Assembly: GCA_029961685.1 (NCBI GenBank)
Contig: JARWKL010000005.1
Coordinates: 45,458,211-45,522,210, forward strand
Direction of reading: 5' to 3'
Length of the DNA: 64,000 nt
From: Aristolochia californica
Taxonomy: Eukaryota; Streptophyta; Magnoliopsida; Piperales; Aristolochiaceae
The notes beneath the pieces are model-generated. The model had not been told where the DNA came from and did no database searches. It saw nothing but the letters and a program-made list of their open reading frames with translations. A program made the translations under genes and the position numbers. This document shows, one piece after another, positions 1 to 11,062 of this stretch (position 1 is its first letter; each line of letters opens with the position of its first letter).

Positions 1-345
1 CACAGACAGGCAGATCAGGATTGGAGAGTTGTTTGAGATATTAGGTATATTCACAGTTGGGTGCAGGACCATCAAGAAATAGTGGAGGAGTGAAATTGAC
101 ATGGATGGAGAAGAACTAGCTTAAAGAAAGTCAATCTAGAAAAAGAACTCGCAAACAACAAAGCAGAGTAAATTCGTATGGCTAGAGAGTAGGACAAGAT
201 TTTTATGGGGATGATGCTAATGAGGGGGTTGGCTTACAATCTCTCGTTGTGTATAACCCCCCTCCTGGTGTGTGTTGCTGCTTTGGCCTCTAGACTTAAT
301 GAATTATCGCATTTTCTCAAAAAAGAAAAGAAAAAGAAAATGAGG
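1..345 (+). mobile_element. LINE 3' end remnant (RNase H tail)
   Basis: Around 216-270 one frame reads ANEGVGLQSLVVYNPPPG. This resembles the C-terminal end of the RNase H domain of plant LINE ORF2, and a similar ending ([17 protein letters not shown]) occurs near 33450 in this same window. It is followed by a short untranslated stretch and an A-rich run near 318-345, as expected for a LINE tail. The upstream part is degraded or lies beyond the left edge. It sits in or downstream of the last visible intron of the neighbouring minus-strand fucosyltransferase gene. Assignment to LINE is by family resemblance only. Confidence 0.5.
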
Positions 346-773
346 ATGATGATAAATGCATCAATGGGCAGCTATGCAGCCCTTATTTGTAATGCAACTG
401 AATGAAAGAAAATTCATGCAGTTGTGAAAGTGTATTGTTTTTTCTTCTTGTACCAATTTCAATCCTTAAAAGGAAAAATTATTTCAAGTTTTTCAATATC
501 AAAACAATCTCCCATGAACATTTTGTGTTTTTTAATGTGGAGAACAATTGTGGCAACATGATAATATGCCCCCAAAAGCAACTATCAAGATATGGAACGT
601 ACACGGCTCACAAAGGTAAATATACTGGAATGACAAAGTTCTTATGTTACTAAACCCTCTTATATTAAAAGATTATAACTTTCAAACAATAAAAAACATT
701 GAAAATTCTGAAAGAATTGGTATTTAGCCACTGCTGCTGCTAAGAGATTCCCTTATATGAAAGATTCTCTCAC

Positions 774-1560
774 CTGAAGGCGTCCTCCTTCACTAATCAA
801 TAACCCAATAACGAATGACTTTTTTAATTTTGGCAAGACATCTCTGATATAGAAGTCAGGAGATGCAGAATTCTTGGGTGAGAATGTCGATATTTTTTTC
901 TTTTTTCTTGCTTCCTGAAGATTTTGAGGCAACTTTCTCACCACTATAACATCGTTCACTAGTGCCGCTATGAACTGCTCCTCATCATAAAGGTATGAGA
1001 AACTCTTAAACCTGGAACTGGATGGCAAACAAAACAAGGATAGATGATTAAAAAGGTCAGCAGAAGAATAGCCAGTACGTATATATCCAGGAAAATGTTG
1101 GGAGAAAACCTGATACCCTTTGCACGACCACTTTCTTGGATCTCTGGAATGACAAGAGTGGCATTTAGAAGCCTGGCTACAGTGACAAGATCAACAATCT
1201 AGAAAGTGCAAATGCATATTAGAAACTGCCAATGGAAAGTGCAACTAAGAAAACTTCCTCAGGTAAAAGTGCCCCACCGCAGATTGAATCTTCTCAAAAC
1301 CACCGTATATTTTGGCATAGATAAATCCATTGTTCTTTTCATTTGGAACTGCAATGCATGCATAAAATGCCTGATCATAAATTGTATCCCAAAGGAAATT
1401 AAACTTGGTTATCAGTGAACTCCAAAGATCAAGATAAATGAGAATTTATGTGGAAAAGAGAAAGAAGAAATTTTTAAAAGGAAACTTCATTGAAAAAAAA
1501 AAAGAGAACCAATAAAGAATTGGCATAGGTAAATCAGAAACAGAAAGATAGAGACCCTGC

Positions 1561-1592
<32 letters not shown>

Positions 1593-3289
1593 AAAAGAGA
1601 ATCAGCACAGGGCCCCAATGGATGATTGTGGTTTACAATTTGAAGTTGTAATTCATGTCAAATCATGCCCATCAGCTACTCGTGAACACAATATAAACAA
1701 GAGTTCCACAATTTTCCGCACCTATACAACCTTGTCACATTAAAAAAAACAGGAATTATCAATGAAAATTCTTTGCAACGACCAGTGCAGACCGGTGAGT
1801 TTTGAAATTCTGAGAAAGGAAAATGTAAAATGGTGAAGCGCAATATCTACAACCTTCAGATCTGTTGCATGATGAAACAACTTATAGTACATAATTAGCT
1901 ATTTATACGTTTATTGTACTTAAAGTGGTCCTACAGTAACATCTTTAAGTTATAACTTCTGGTAAATTGAATGCACATGTTTTTCTTAAATTAGTTGAAC
2001 AATATAATGAACTGCAGATCTGCAGAAAACCAAGATTTCAGAAAACCAGAAGTGTCATCTCAATTGAAAGAAGCAGACCTTTAGTGGAATTTAAGTGGCA
2101 GAAGAAAGAATCTCTTAAAGCTATCCCTTGACATCCCATTCACAGCGAGTATCAATCAAGCCAAATCTTGTTGTGGCATCAATTACATTGAGAAACAAAT
2201 ATAAACCTTTTAAACATCAGCACATATTGTGCTGTACAGTCCACATATATGGTCCATTTGCCTCTCTCAGTGAACTACTCTTACTGCAGCAGCAGTAATG
2301 CCCTACAACTCATACAACTACCAACTTGTTCTACTAAGAACACAACAAAGTCTATTCCCGTTCCTCAGGCAGCATAAGTAAAAACATTCAAAAGGATCCC
2401 TTTCTGAAACTCTTGAGTAGTTGATGATACAACATTTCTTTCTCTTCTTTCATAGTCCAGATATGCTTCAGGATTCCGCACCATGTGGGTTACTGATGAG
2501 AAAATACTAAATAGCCAAGGATACATGACATTGTGAAACTCCATCTTTACCATTTTTTACTTTTGCTGTGCCCATCTTCCTTGGCTATAGCTGTAAGTGT
2601 ACAGATTGTTATAACCACCATGGATAATTGCATTGAAAAACAATAGAATTTCTAGTTTTTTTCTTCCTATACATAAATTAATGATAAACCACAGCTGAGG
2701 GAATGACGAATAACCTGAATTTCATGTAAAAAAAAAAGAGAGCTAAACAAGTCATCGATTGGCAGTGAAACGTTCTCTGTCCCTTTTAGCTGAAATTACT
2801 TGCATAACAGTAGAATAGCAATTCCTCGTGTAAAGAAGTCAAAGCTTAGGCCGAACCAAATAGCAAATCTGCACGTCTCGTTTTGGACTAAACGAGAAAC
2901 ACAGAAAAACAAGAAATAGAGAGAGGGGGGTGATTTGCTTACCAGGATATTTACTTCGTGGATTTGCAAATGGCTGCAAAGACTCCAATGACTTAATACT
3001 TCCCCATAGCTTCTTGTAACGCATGGTCTGCACGTAGACACAAGAACAACCAATCAAATCCGAGTCACCGTTGAGCTTCCAATGGGGTCAAATAGAGAGG
3101 ACATCAAAACGCAATCCTTACGTGTTTGCCTAACTTGAGCGTAAAATCATCGTCGAGAAGCGAGGTGGATCGGATTTGAACAATATCTTCTCTGGAATAT
3201 CTAGCGAGGTGGAGGTGAACGAGGATAGAGGCGGAAGAAACGAGGAGAGTAACCAGCGCGAACCATTTGATCTTGGATTTGAATAACAT
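774..3289 (-). CDS. GDP-fucose protein O-fucosyltransferase family protein, 5' part
   Basis: Five exons can be chained in phase: 3289-3122, 3027-2943, 1348-1278, 1198-1110 and 1017-774, giving 219 residues that stay open. The start at 3289 gives a short basic tail and a hydrophobic signal anchor (about residues 9-27), as expected for a type II Golgi glycosyltransferase. Family hallmarks follow in order: MRYKKLWG, PNEKNNGFIYAKIYGGFEKI, the VARLLNATLVIPEIQ block, SYLYDEEQFI and the NSASPDFYIRDVLPKLKK block. These match the plant DUF246/O-fucosyltransferase family, whose members are usually about 450-570 residues. The catalytic C-terminal half is therefore missing and should lie left of position 1; I saw no further exon in 1-773. 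The last visible exon ends in phase 0 at a good donor (CAG/GTGAGA). Which family member this is cannot be told from this part. Confidence 0.85.
1561..1592. repeat. (GT)n(GA)n microsatellite
   Basis: Ten GT units run directly into six GA units. It lies in an intron of the fucosyltransferase gene and is probably length-polymorphic. Confidence 0.9.
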
Positions 3290-4390
3290 TTTATAAAGGA
3301 GAGAGAGAGTTTCAGAGACGATCCAGACAAAATCCAAGTAGCAATCACATTTACAGATTCGAGTTGAGGAGGAAGGAGTCTGGACTTCAAGGATACAAGA
3401 GGGGTGCAGAGAGTTGAGAGTGCTGTTTGTATCGCAGTGTTGCAGAATAAGGTGTTGAAACCGCGCGGAGTTTTATAACTGCTTCGGTCGGAAACCAGGA
3501 TTGTGAAGGTTGGATGGGGTGGAGATTGAGAAGCCACCAACGTGGAAACTCGGATCTCAATCACTGTGGATTGGTACAGGATATGGTCAAAAGTGGTCAC
3601 TCCGATCTCGGATATCGACGTGGAAATTTTAAATATATAATTTTTTTATTTTATTTACAATTATTTTAATTAGAATAGCACCCAACACGAGTAGGAGGCC
3701 ACCCCACCCACTTACCTTCCCCATAGCTAGAAGATTATTCAAATAAGAAAAATATAAAAATAGAGCTTTGAATTTCCAAATAATTGTCTCAGTCAAAGAC
3801 TAATTAAAAATAATTGATTAATCATTTTATTTAATAAAAGGGTTTTGACGATTATTTAATTTTTTTATTTGTTTTCTTATAGGGAAAAGAGTCAATTTGT
3901 ATTTGTTGTGGAAATATCTTTTATTGAAATTAATTTTAAGTTGTAGAATAATCTGTTATTTGTATTTTTTTTAATAAAATGCTACTTAAATAGCTTCAGT
4001 TTCTCCCCATGTCTCTAAAACTCTATCAATTGGTATTGGTTTTAATCTTGTGACATGTCACTGAATTGAAAAAGCCTATGAAATGTATGGACTAAAAAAA
4101 TAATATTAAAACACAATAAAATCAGCATTGAAAAAAAGTTATATATATATATATTTAAATACATTAATATATTGAAATAAAAATAAGTTGGTTAAATAAT
4201 TTCCCACATTTTTTTTTGTTGATTATTCATTTTTAGAATCATTTAAATATTTTTGAGTTTGCATGATCCTCATAATGTTTGTCATTAATATCTGTGTACT
4301 CTTATGTTTTTGTTCTAAAGAAGTATTTGGTGTTTTTCACTACGAACAAATATAAATAATAATAAGCCAAATTTAATAATAAAGAAACAA
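3290..4390. other. AT-rich intergenic stretch, promoter side of the fucosyltransferase gene
   Basis: Positions 3290-3600 are moderately GC-rich and are the likely 5' UTR and core promoter of the minus-strand gene. From about 3630 on the sequence is very AT-rich with a short (AT)n run near 4141-4154. I see no coding potential. Confidence 0.5.
4382..4390. repeat. 9-bp target site duplication, left copy
   Basis: AAGAAACAA directly abuts the GGGAATTTC end of the element. The identical 9 bases follow the other end at 5909-5917. Nine-base duplications are typical of Mutator-like insertions. Confidence 0.9.
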
Positions 4391-4670
4391 GGGAATTTCA
4401 CTAAAATACCCATTTAAAATAAATTATTTTCAAAAACACCGACGTCATCAAAATATTTTTAAAACTACCCAACTTTGACTGGTCAAATGCCGATGTGTGC
4501 AGTCAAAAGTGACACGTAAGCTTTGCCTGCTTATGTGTCGCCACATCATCAATTCAGTAACATAGGTCAACACGTCGTCTACCACGTCATTATTTTACCA
4601 TGTCATCTGCCACATAATCTGCCACGTCATTAAATAAAACATTAAATATTTTTTAAAAAAATAAAAAAAT
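4391..4670 (+). repeat. MULE left terminal inverted repeat
   Basis: About 280 bp that pair with 5632-5908 in inverted orientation. Several ACGT-containing words (CACGTCAT, ACACGT, GACGTC) recur within it, and the outermost 19 bases match the other end. Confidence 0.85.
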
Positions 4671-5631
4671 TATATACATATCGTTCCATGTAAGCCCTCA
4701 CTTGTATGTTTTTTTCTCAAAAATCTCTCTTCCTCAATCTTTCTCCTCGCGTCTCCTCTTGCCCCCTCTCCTCTAGCCGTTGCCGCCGCTCGGCCTCAGC
4801 CACTCGCTCTCCTACTGCCGCCGCTCAACCTGGGCCTCGACGCGCCCCCCCCCCCTTTTCATTATTCTTCTTCGCTCCCCTCCTGTATTAATTTTTTTTG
4901 TGAATAACAGTGGCTTGGGTTCTGTTTCTGAACGGAATGCACTGTTTTCTGATTCAATTAACCCAACTAGCCTAACTTGCAAAAGTGATGAGATCAGTCA
5001 TGGCAGTTCAAAATGGATGAATAGTATTTGATTGCATCGACGTTTTTCGATCCATAAAAACGACGGAATCCGGTCTGTTGTTCTGTTCAATTTTTTTAAA
5101 CTTCATAGACTTTGCTAAACCCTTTTCAATTTGCAGGCTTGATTCGCTAAGGGTGGTAATTATAACTAATTATTTTGTTATAAAAAAGTAACATAAATAA
5201 AAATATTAATATTTTGTAAATATTTATTAATTTACCTTTTTATTATTTATCCAATAAATTTCATTTTATAAATATTCTTTTCTCTGTATGCAAGTAAAAA
5301 AAGCCTCTCTTTATAAATAGTGATGATTTAGTTTAAAAATACTTGCTTGAAATATAATTTAATAATATATTAATTAATATGTTAACATGATTCATCATAT
5401 TATTTTCATTTCAATAGGTTTTTATTAGATTTATCATGATTTTAAGTAGAATTTTAAAATTTTATTTGTCAAATAATTAATTTACAACCCAAATTACTTT
5501 TAAGTAATCAAAATTATTAATAATTTTGGTTTTTTTTATTTTTGGCTTCGAGACATAAAATTTATTACTTTTCCCAAAGATAAATGTCCAATATTGTAGA
5601 TATTAGGTAATAAAACATGTATCTTATTTTT

Positions 5632-5908
5632 AAATATATTTTTTTAAATTATTCAATTGTTTTATTTAATGACGTGACAACTTATGTGGCAGATGACGTG
5701 GTAAAATAATGACATGTCAGACGACGTGTCGATTTATGTTATTGCACTTATGACGTGTCGACACATAAGCAGTCAAAGCTTACGTGTCGCTTTTGACTGC
5801 ACACATAGGCATTTGACCGGTCAACGTTGGGTAGTTTTAGAAATAATTTGATGACATCGATGTTTTTGAAAATAATTTATTTTAAATAGGTATTTTAGTG
5901 AAATTCCC
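5632..5908 (-). repeat. MULE right terminal inverted repeat
   Basis: Inverted partner of 4391-4670. Differences are scattered substitutions with few indels, so the two arms have diverged since insertion or were already unequal. Confidence 0.85.
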
Positions 5909-5917
5909 AAGAAACAA
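5909..5917. repeat. 9-bp target site duplication, right copy
   Basis: AAGAAACAA, identical to 4382-4390. Confidence 0.9.
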
Positions 5918-7963
5918 ACATTCAAATAAACTTAAATTAAAAAATAAGTATGAATAAATCAATTTAGTTAATGATTATTTATTTTGTTATAAAATGCTAT
6001 TATAATCTATTTTATTATAAATATAAAAATTTTGTTTTAAGAATAAGAAAAAACAATTAAGAAAATAAAACAAATAGGTAAATAAAATAAGTTTGAATAA
6101 TAATAATAATAAATATAAAAGTCATATTGCATAAATCATAAAGAAAATTATAAATAATAGATCACATAGTTTTTAACCTTTTTCCATTTTATTAGACACT
6201 TTATTTTAATTATATTTTATGACAAATAAATAAAATATATGAATATTACATTTAAGTATAAATTATAAAAATGAATCAGATATTTAAAGAATGATTAATT
6301 GGAAATAAAATATTTAATTAATTTAAAAAATCGAAATTAAAATCAACAAAAACTAAAAAAATATTATTAAATAAAAAAAATCAGGAAATAAATAAGTAAA
6401 AATATTGAAAAAATAGCTATTTTTATAATGATCAAACCAAAATTGAAATAAATAATTTGTTTAATAATAATAAAAATGAAATTAAAACTATAAAATCTAA
6501 AAATTACATTATAAATATAATTAAGCATTTGGAGGGCTTTCCACCTTCACATAAAAGGAATATTTCCTAATGGCTTGTTGTTACGTCAAATCATTTTTTG
6601 TAATGGCATGGTTAGGAACTTAAATTTATTTGGTGCAAATTTTACTGAATAATATATATATTTTTAATGATTTTTTATTTATTTTGAAGGTAATTAAATA
6701 AATTTTATTTTACCTGGCCCTACAGGATCTGATAGTGTAGGGCAGGGGTTTTATTTGACGTGAGGACAGGGAAGCAGTGGAGAGGTGAAGATCCTTGGTC
6801 CATTGTAGGAGATTTTTCTTCTTTTGGAAGACGAGGAAGATGAGGTCGATCATCCATGTCTCTCACGTCAACGCGCTGCTTGAGGGGAAACGACCATTTG
6901 TCTCGAGGCATGGCAGCCGCTTTGGCGCGTTTCCAGTCGAGTGATGTAAAAACAATTCAGTTGCCGCGTTCTTCTCAGTCTGGGTGGCCGCGGGTCCCTC
7001 CATCTGCTCAAAGCTTGACGGTGGCTGGAGTTATTTTTCATCACCAATTCCGCTGTTGGGGGTTGAAAATTTAAAGCGAAAGAAGACAATCCCTTTTTTT
7101 TTTTTTTTCCACTGGTCCCGTCACCGGCACCGGCACGTGGCGGAGAAAGCGACTCTGCGGAGAGCAGATTCCCCGTTACCGGCTTCCCCGCTCGACGCGG
7201 TCATTTCTCACCTGATTTTGCGGGGACGTCAGTCAATCAAGCTCATTAAAGCACTTTAGATTTTTCTATTTAGAAGACTCGATTAATTTAAGTTCACCTA
7301 GTCCATCTATCTGTAAGTTTGGATTTCAGTTCCAGTGAGGCCGTAATTGCTACAGTCCTGTCTGTCGATGGAGTGATAAAAATTATAAGATAATAGATGT
7401 GACCCTTTTTCATTTTTACTGCAACCGGCGAGTCATCAAGAAATGAACAGTTACAGGAAAGTCATTTTCCTTTCCTTTCTGGGATGATTTTGATGTGATC
7501 TTGCGGAATCTCGTCGGTGAGCATTTACAGCCGTATCGAGCTCAAGGATTAAGGAATGGGTTCTGTTCTAAAAAATTTCACGGACTTCCTTGCTATAAAG
7601 TCCATTCTGTTGAAGGTGAAAGACCTCTCTCGGTCGATCGAAAGTGGCAAGTGAGCCGATTTTCTAAAAAAATCTGTGGGTTTCATCTCCAGGGGGAGGT
7701 CTGAACGAACTCCGAGCCCGGATTGTCTTCCTGTCTCCTCGTTCGGAAATTCTAACTGCTCTTTAGTCTTTCCGCATTTCTGACAGTTTTGCTCTCAAAG
7801 GAAGGCAGTAACGGTTACAGCTTTAGTGGTATTTCGTATTAATTTCTGGTTTCTCCTGCGCTTCGTTTTAGCAACAAACGCATCTTCGTCGGAGGAAGAC
7901 TGTGGCAATAGCCGGAGATTGGGATCTGATACTCAAGAAAGGCTTCCGGTGACCCTATCCTCA
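5918..7963. other. Intergenic region and probable promoter/5' UTR of the methyltransferase gene
   Basis: Positions 5918-6700 are extremely AT-rich with no coding signal. From about 6720 the composition becomes balanced, which suits a promoter or leader. Short open frames here (for example 6856-7074 and 7495-7704) show no family resemblance. A donor-like site at 7964 (TCA/GTAAGTA) and an acceptor at 8371-8376 (TTTCAG) suggest a 5' UTR intron 7964-8376. Confidence 0.4.
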
Positions 7964-8391
7964 GTAAGTAGATACGCTCCTTCGTACTCAAAACTATTTA
8001 GTTTGATCGATCTACTAGTTGCATAGATAATTGTAGAGAAGTTAGTAGGTTGATGCTGTTCCTCTTTCAAAACTCATGTGAACACGTTCTGCTGAGTGGA
8101 ATCGCCGATTACGAGCTTCTCTATCCTCCACATTGGAAAGTCCCCTTGATTTCTCAGTATCCCTCTTGTTTGTCAAAAGATCTAGAAAAGTGGGTGCAAA
8201 CCTTTGCAAACTTTCTTGTTTTAGAGTTTTAGTATGATACTGATTCAAAGTAGGGGGTGCGTCCGAATCATATCAACCGCCTACTCAACTATTCAGATGG
8301 ATCGAATTCGCATCCTCGGGTAGAAGAAAGGGAAGCGTTACAAATGACTAATCTCCATCTTCACTTAAAATTTCAGGTGAACCACCAAAAA

Positions 8392-9315
8392 ATGGGCAAG
8401 GCCGGTCGCAGCTGGATGCAGATCTACCGCATCTACGGGATGAAAGAGTGGCAAACTGTGATATTCTTGCTTATTCACGCTCTCGTCTTCTGGGTGGTCT
8501 CTCTACTAATTCTCTTTCACTTCTCATCGCTGTCCTCTGTCATCCACTCTCTAGTCCCATCGCTTCCTCAGGGGGCGCCTCGCTTCGTGGCGGGTTTTTC
8601 GGGAGCCCTGACGGCGCTGCTTTCCCTTTGCCTCTTCTTCGCGGCGCACAATTTCTTCCAGTCGTCACTATCGCTGAACTGGGTAATGTCACAGAGGATG
8701 CTGTCTTCAATCCCGGACTGGTCGTCGGTGAAAACGGCGCTGGACCTGGGCTGTTGCGGGCGGGGAATCCTGCTAAACTCGGTGGCGCTACAGTTGAAGA
8801 AGCAGGGGAGCTCAGGACGGGTGGTGGGGCTGGACCACCGGCGGGGAACGGCGCTGGGGACGCTGAGAACGGCGAGAGCGGAAGGAGTACAGGAGTATGT
8901 GACATGCAGGGAGGGGGACGCGAGGAGGCTGCCGTTCGCGGACAACTACTTCGACGCGGTGGTGTCAGGGGTGTACCTGCACGGGGTGGGGAGGGAGCAC
9001 GGGCAGAGGAGCGGGGCGGCTGCGTCGGAGAGGATGAAGGGGCTTGGGGAGGTGGTGAGGGTGTTGAAGCCAGGGGGTGTGGGCGTGTTGTGGGACCTGG
9101 TGTGCGTGCCGGAGTACGTGGAGAGGCTGCACGAGCTGCGGATGGAGGAGATAAGAGTGTCGGAGAGGGTGACGGCGTACATGGTGAGCAGCCAGATAGT
9201 TTCGTTTCGTAAGCCGAGGGAGGTCTACAATCAGTCCCACCACCAAATGGACTGGAGGGGTTGCAGCGGCAGCGGCAGCGGCAGCGGCAGCAGCAGCATT
9301 GGAGTTTGCTGTTGA
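8392..9315 (+). CDS. Membrane-associated class I SAM-dependent methyltransferase
   Basis: A single coding exon of 307 residues. I chose the ATG at 8392 because it lies 15 bases after a TTTCAG acceptor, and upstream in-frame sequence looks like intron. Two hydrophobic segments (about residues 22-44 and 63-85) precede a Rossmann-type methyltransferase domain. Motif I is ALDLGCCGRG (116-125), followed by VVGLDHRRG, then EGDARRLPFADNYFDAVVS and LGEVVRVLKPGGVGVLWDL, a layout typical of Methyltransf_11. The substrate is unknown, since the family includes sterol, quinone and uncharacterised enzymes. The C-terminus ends in a Gly-Ser run coded by an AGCGGC microsatellite. The exon is much more GC-rich than its surroundings, which opens long frames on both strands; these are shadows. 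Confidence 0.85.
   Translation: MGKAGRSWMQIYRIYGMKEWQTVIFLLIHALVFWVVSLLILFHFSSLSSVIHSLVPSLPQGAPRFVAGFSGALTALLSLCLFFAAHNFFQSSLSLNWVMSQRMLSSIPDWSSVKTALDLGCCGRGILLNSVALQLKKQGSSGRVVGLDHRRGTALGTLRTARAEGVQEYVTCREGDARRLPFADNYFDAVVSGVYLHGVGREHGQRSGAAASERMKGLGEVVRVLKPGGVGVLWDLVCVPEYVERLHELRMEEIRVSERVTAYMVSSQIVSFRKPREVYNQSHHQMDWRGCSGSGSGSGSSSIGVCC
9264..9298 (+). repeat. Coding AGCGGC/AGC microsatellite
   Basis: About four AGCGGC units followed by AGC repeats code the Ser-Gly tail of the methyltransferase. It lies outside the catalytic motifs, so length change would probably be tolerated. Confidence 0.85.
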
Positions 9316-11062
9316 GGGAGCCCCCTTCACTCGTCTCTGTTAGATAAAAAATTATGAGACTCGAAGAGTGAAGACTCTTGGAGTCTTGTGTAAGTATAGC
9401 AAAAACAAAAGCAAACGCTGGAAACTGGGGAAGACGAAGTCGATCCAGTCGGTAATCCAGCCCTAGAATCTTTATGTAGTTAAATGTTCATGGTGTTGAT
9501 TACTTGATACTAAAACTCTAATATATGTTAGAACCATGTCGTGTGGAAACGCGAGGATCAACTGTAATCGAAGCTGTGGTGAATTTCGCCTCTGTTTTGA
9601 TCCTTGTTCTTCTGTGTCTGCGCGTCTAACGGGCGAAAGGAAATAATAATAGAAAAAAATAAATATGTATGGCTCGAGGTGGCAGAATGTCGGCACCCTA
9701 ATGGATTCATGTTCAGTATGTCACATTGGGCACCATCCTGCCGACTTTCTAATCTCTTTATTACCTAAGTCGAATGCTGTACAGAACAGGGACTTTCTGG
9801 GCTTCTACTAAGTGTTGCAGACAGCCAGATTACAATCGAACAAGTCCACCCAATGGAGGGCAGATAGCTTTCACATCCAGTCCCCAGATTACAATCGAAC
9901 AAGTCCACCCAATGGATGGCAGATAGCTTTCACATCCAGTCCAACGCCTGGCATAAGGCGTAAATTAGATGCTCAATCCCATATACAATCAGTCCCTACT
10001 TTTCTTTGATAAAAGCAAAGTTAACAAACACACAAGTCTCGAAATCTTACGTGATCAGCGTTCGCCCACGGCTTGAACCTAGACTACTATCTAGAACTTG
10101 GGCCTGTCGTATCGTCTTTATCCAAACGAATAAGTTTCAATCTCCAGTTCTCCCACCTCATCCATAATCCTTGTCGATTTCCTGCATCTCGGGGTAGGCA
10201 ATAATGGAGATACTAATCTGAGGAAGCCACAATGCCTCCCTGATAGGTCAGCCATTTCTGGGCTTTCATGAGCAACATCTGAACATGGGTCGGCAAGAGG
10301 CTTTCATCGACTGGCTAAGCCATTTCAAGGACATGCCATCTGATTTTTCTGCTCTTCTTTGGCTTTCTTCCCTTTTGAGCTCATCGTCTATAACAACGAT
10401 ATCACATGATTCATTCGCTTGAACCTGTGATTCACCGAACTGGAACATCGGCACAGATCATGGGACTGAATCAATAATTACTAAGAATGCTCTTCGAACT
10501 TTTAATTCTAAGCATTTCAGTCGCATGAGTTACTATTTGAACTCGATACTGTTCTGAGATTTCTTGAAGTTTTTGTGGATTATGGCCTTGAGGGCTTCTT
10601 TCCTACTAGAACTAATTTAATGTTTAAGACTTTGTACCTTAGTTAGACGTACAGAGCACCAAGTCCCAGAGAAGAGACAGGAGCAAGGTAAAATAATATC
10701 AAAGAAATAAAAGCAAAAACCACATAGGAACACCAAGCCATTAACAGTATGTGTATGTAAATAGTTTGGTTCCTTCTATGAGGCAGGCGACCCATCCCCT
10801 ACTAAATGCACTCAACGCCTCTGATTTCTGGACATCTCCGAGTAGTGAGTACACACCCTTCAGTCTTCCCCGTTTCCACGCCTAAATAGCGCCACCGATG
10901 GTAAGTAAAGGTACCTATTTCAGATTCCAGAGAGCTTTTCTTGCTGCCATGCTTCGGGAGTGAGGGGATGGGTTGACAGTCGCAAAGTCTGTTGTCGTCT
11001 TCGGAGGAGAACTTCACGCCGTCTTCCGCCCCCTCAATGGCTTTGTAATTCTGTGAACAAAG
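9316..11062. other. Intergenic region between methyltransferase and MGCC-protein genes
   Basis: No gene recognised. It holds the 3' UTR of the methyltransferase, a tandem duplication at 9825-9942 and, near the right end, the likely promoter and leader of the next plus-strand gene. A 62-residue acidic frame at 10266-10454 (minus) has no convincing start or family match. Confidence 0.4.
9825..9942. repeat. Two-copy tandem repeat, 59-bp unit
   Basis: Units 9825-9883 and 9884-9942 differ at one base (GGAGGG versus GGATGG). The near identity points to a recent duplication. Confidence 0.95.

Larger units (their letters stand above)
4391..5908. mobile_element. Mutator-like element (non-autonomous MULE) with long TIRs
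   Basis: The element is 1518 bp. It begins GGGAATTTCACTAAAATACC and ends in the reverse complement of nearly the same sequence. The terminal inverted repeats run about 260-280 bp per side and are roughly 85-90% alike by eye. A perfect 9-bp direct duplication flanks it. No transposase is encoded, so it would depend on a MURA-type enzyme elsewhere. Inside, 4725-4880 is strikingly GC-rich in an otherwise very AT-rich region, followed by 4900-5040 of moderate composition. This resembles a captured gene fragment (Pack-MULE). The fragment has two short open frames (4706-4891 and 4780-5031) rich in Ser, Arg and Pro that I do not recognise. Confidence 0.9.

Noticed and set aside
3130..3600. 156-codon minus-strand frame overlapping the first fucosyltransferase exon
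   Set aside because: The alternative frame (start at 3289) gives a signal anchor and splices in phase to conserved blocks; this one does not.
8448..9330. Long overlapping open frames on both strands within the methyltransferase exon (up to 254 codons)
   Set aside because: They follow from the high GC content of this exon. Only the frame starting at 8392 shows methyltransferase motifs; the others are low-complexity Gly, Arg, Pro or Ala strings.
10266..10454. Acidic 62-codon minus-strand frame
   Set aside because: Composition looks protein-like, but there is no start context, no splice partner and no match.
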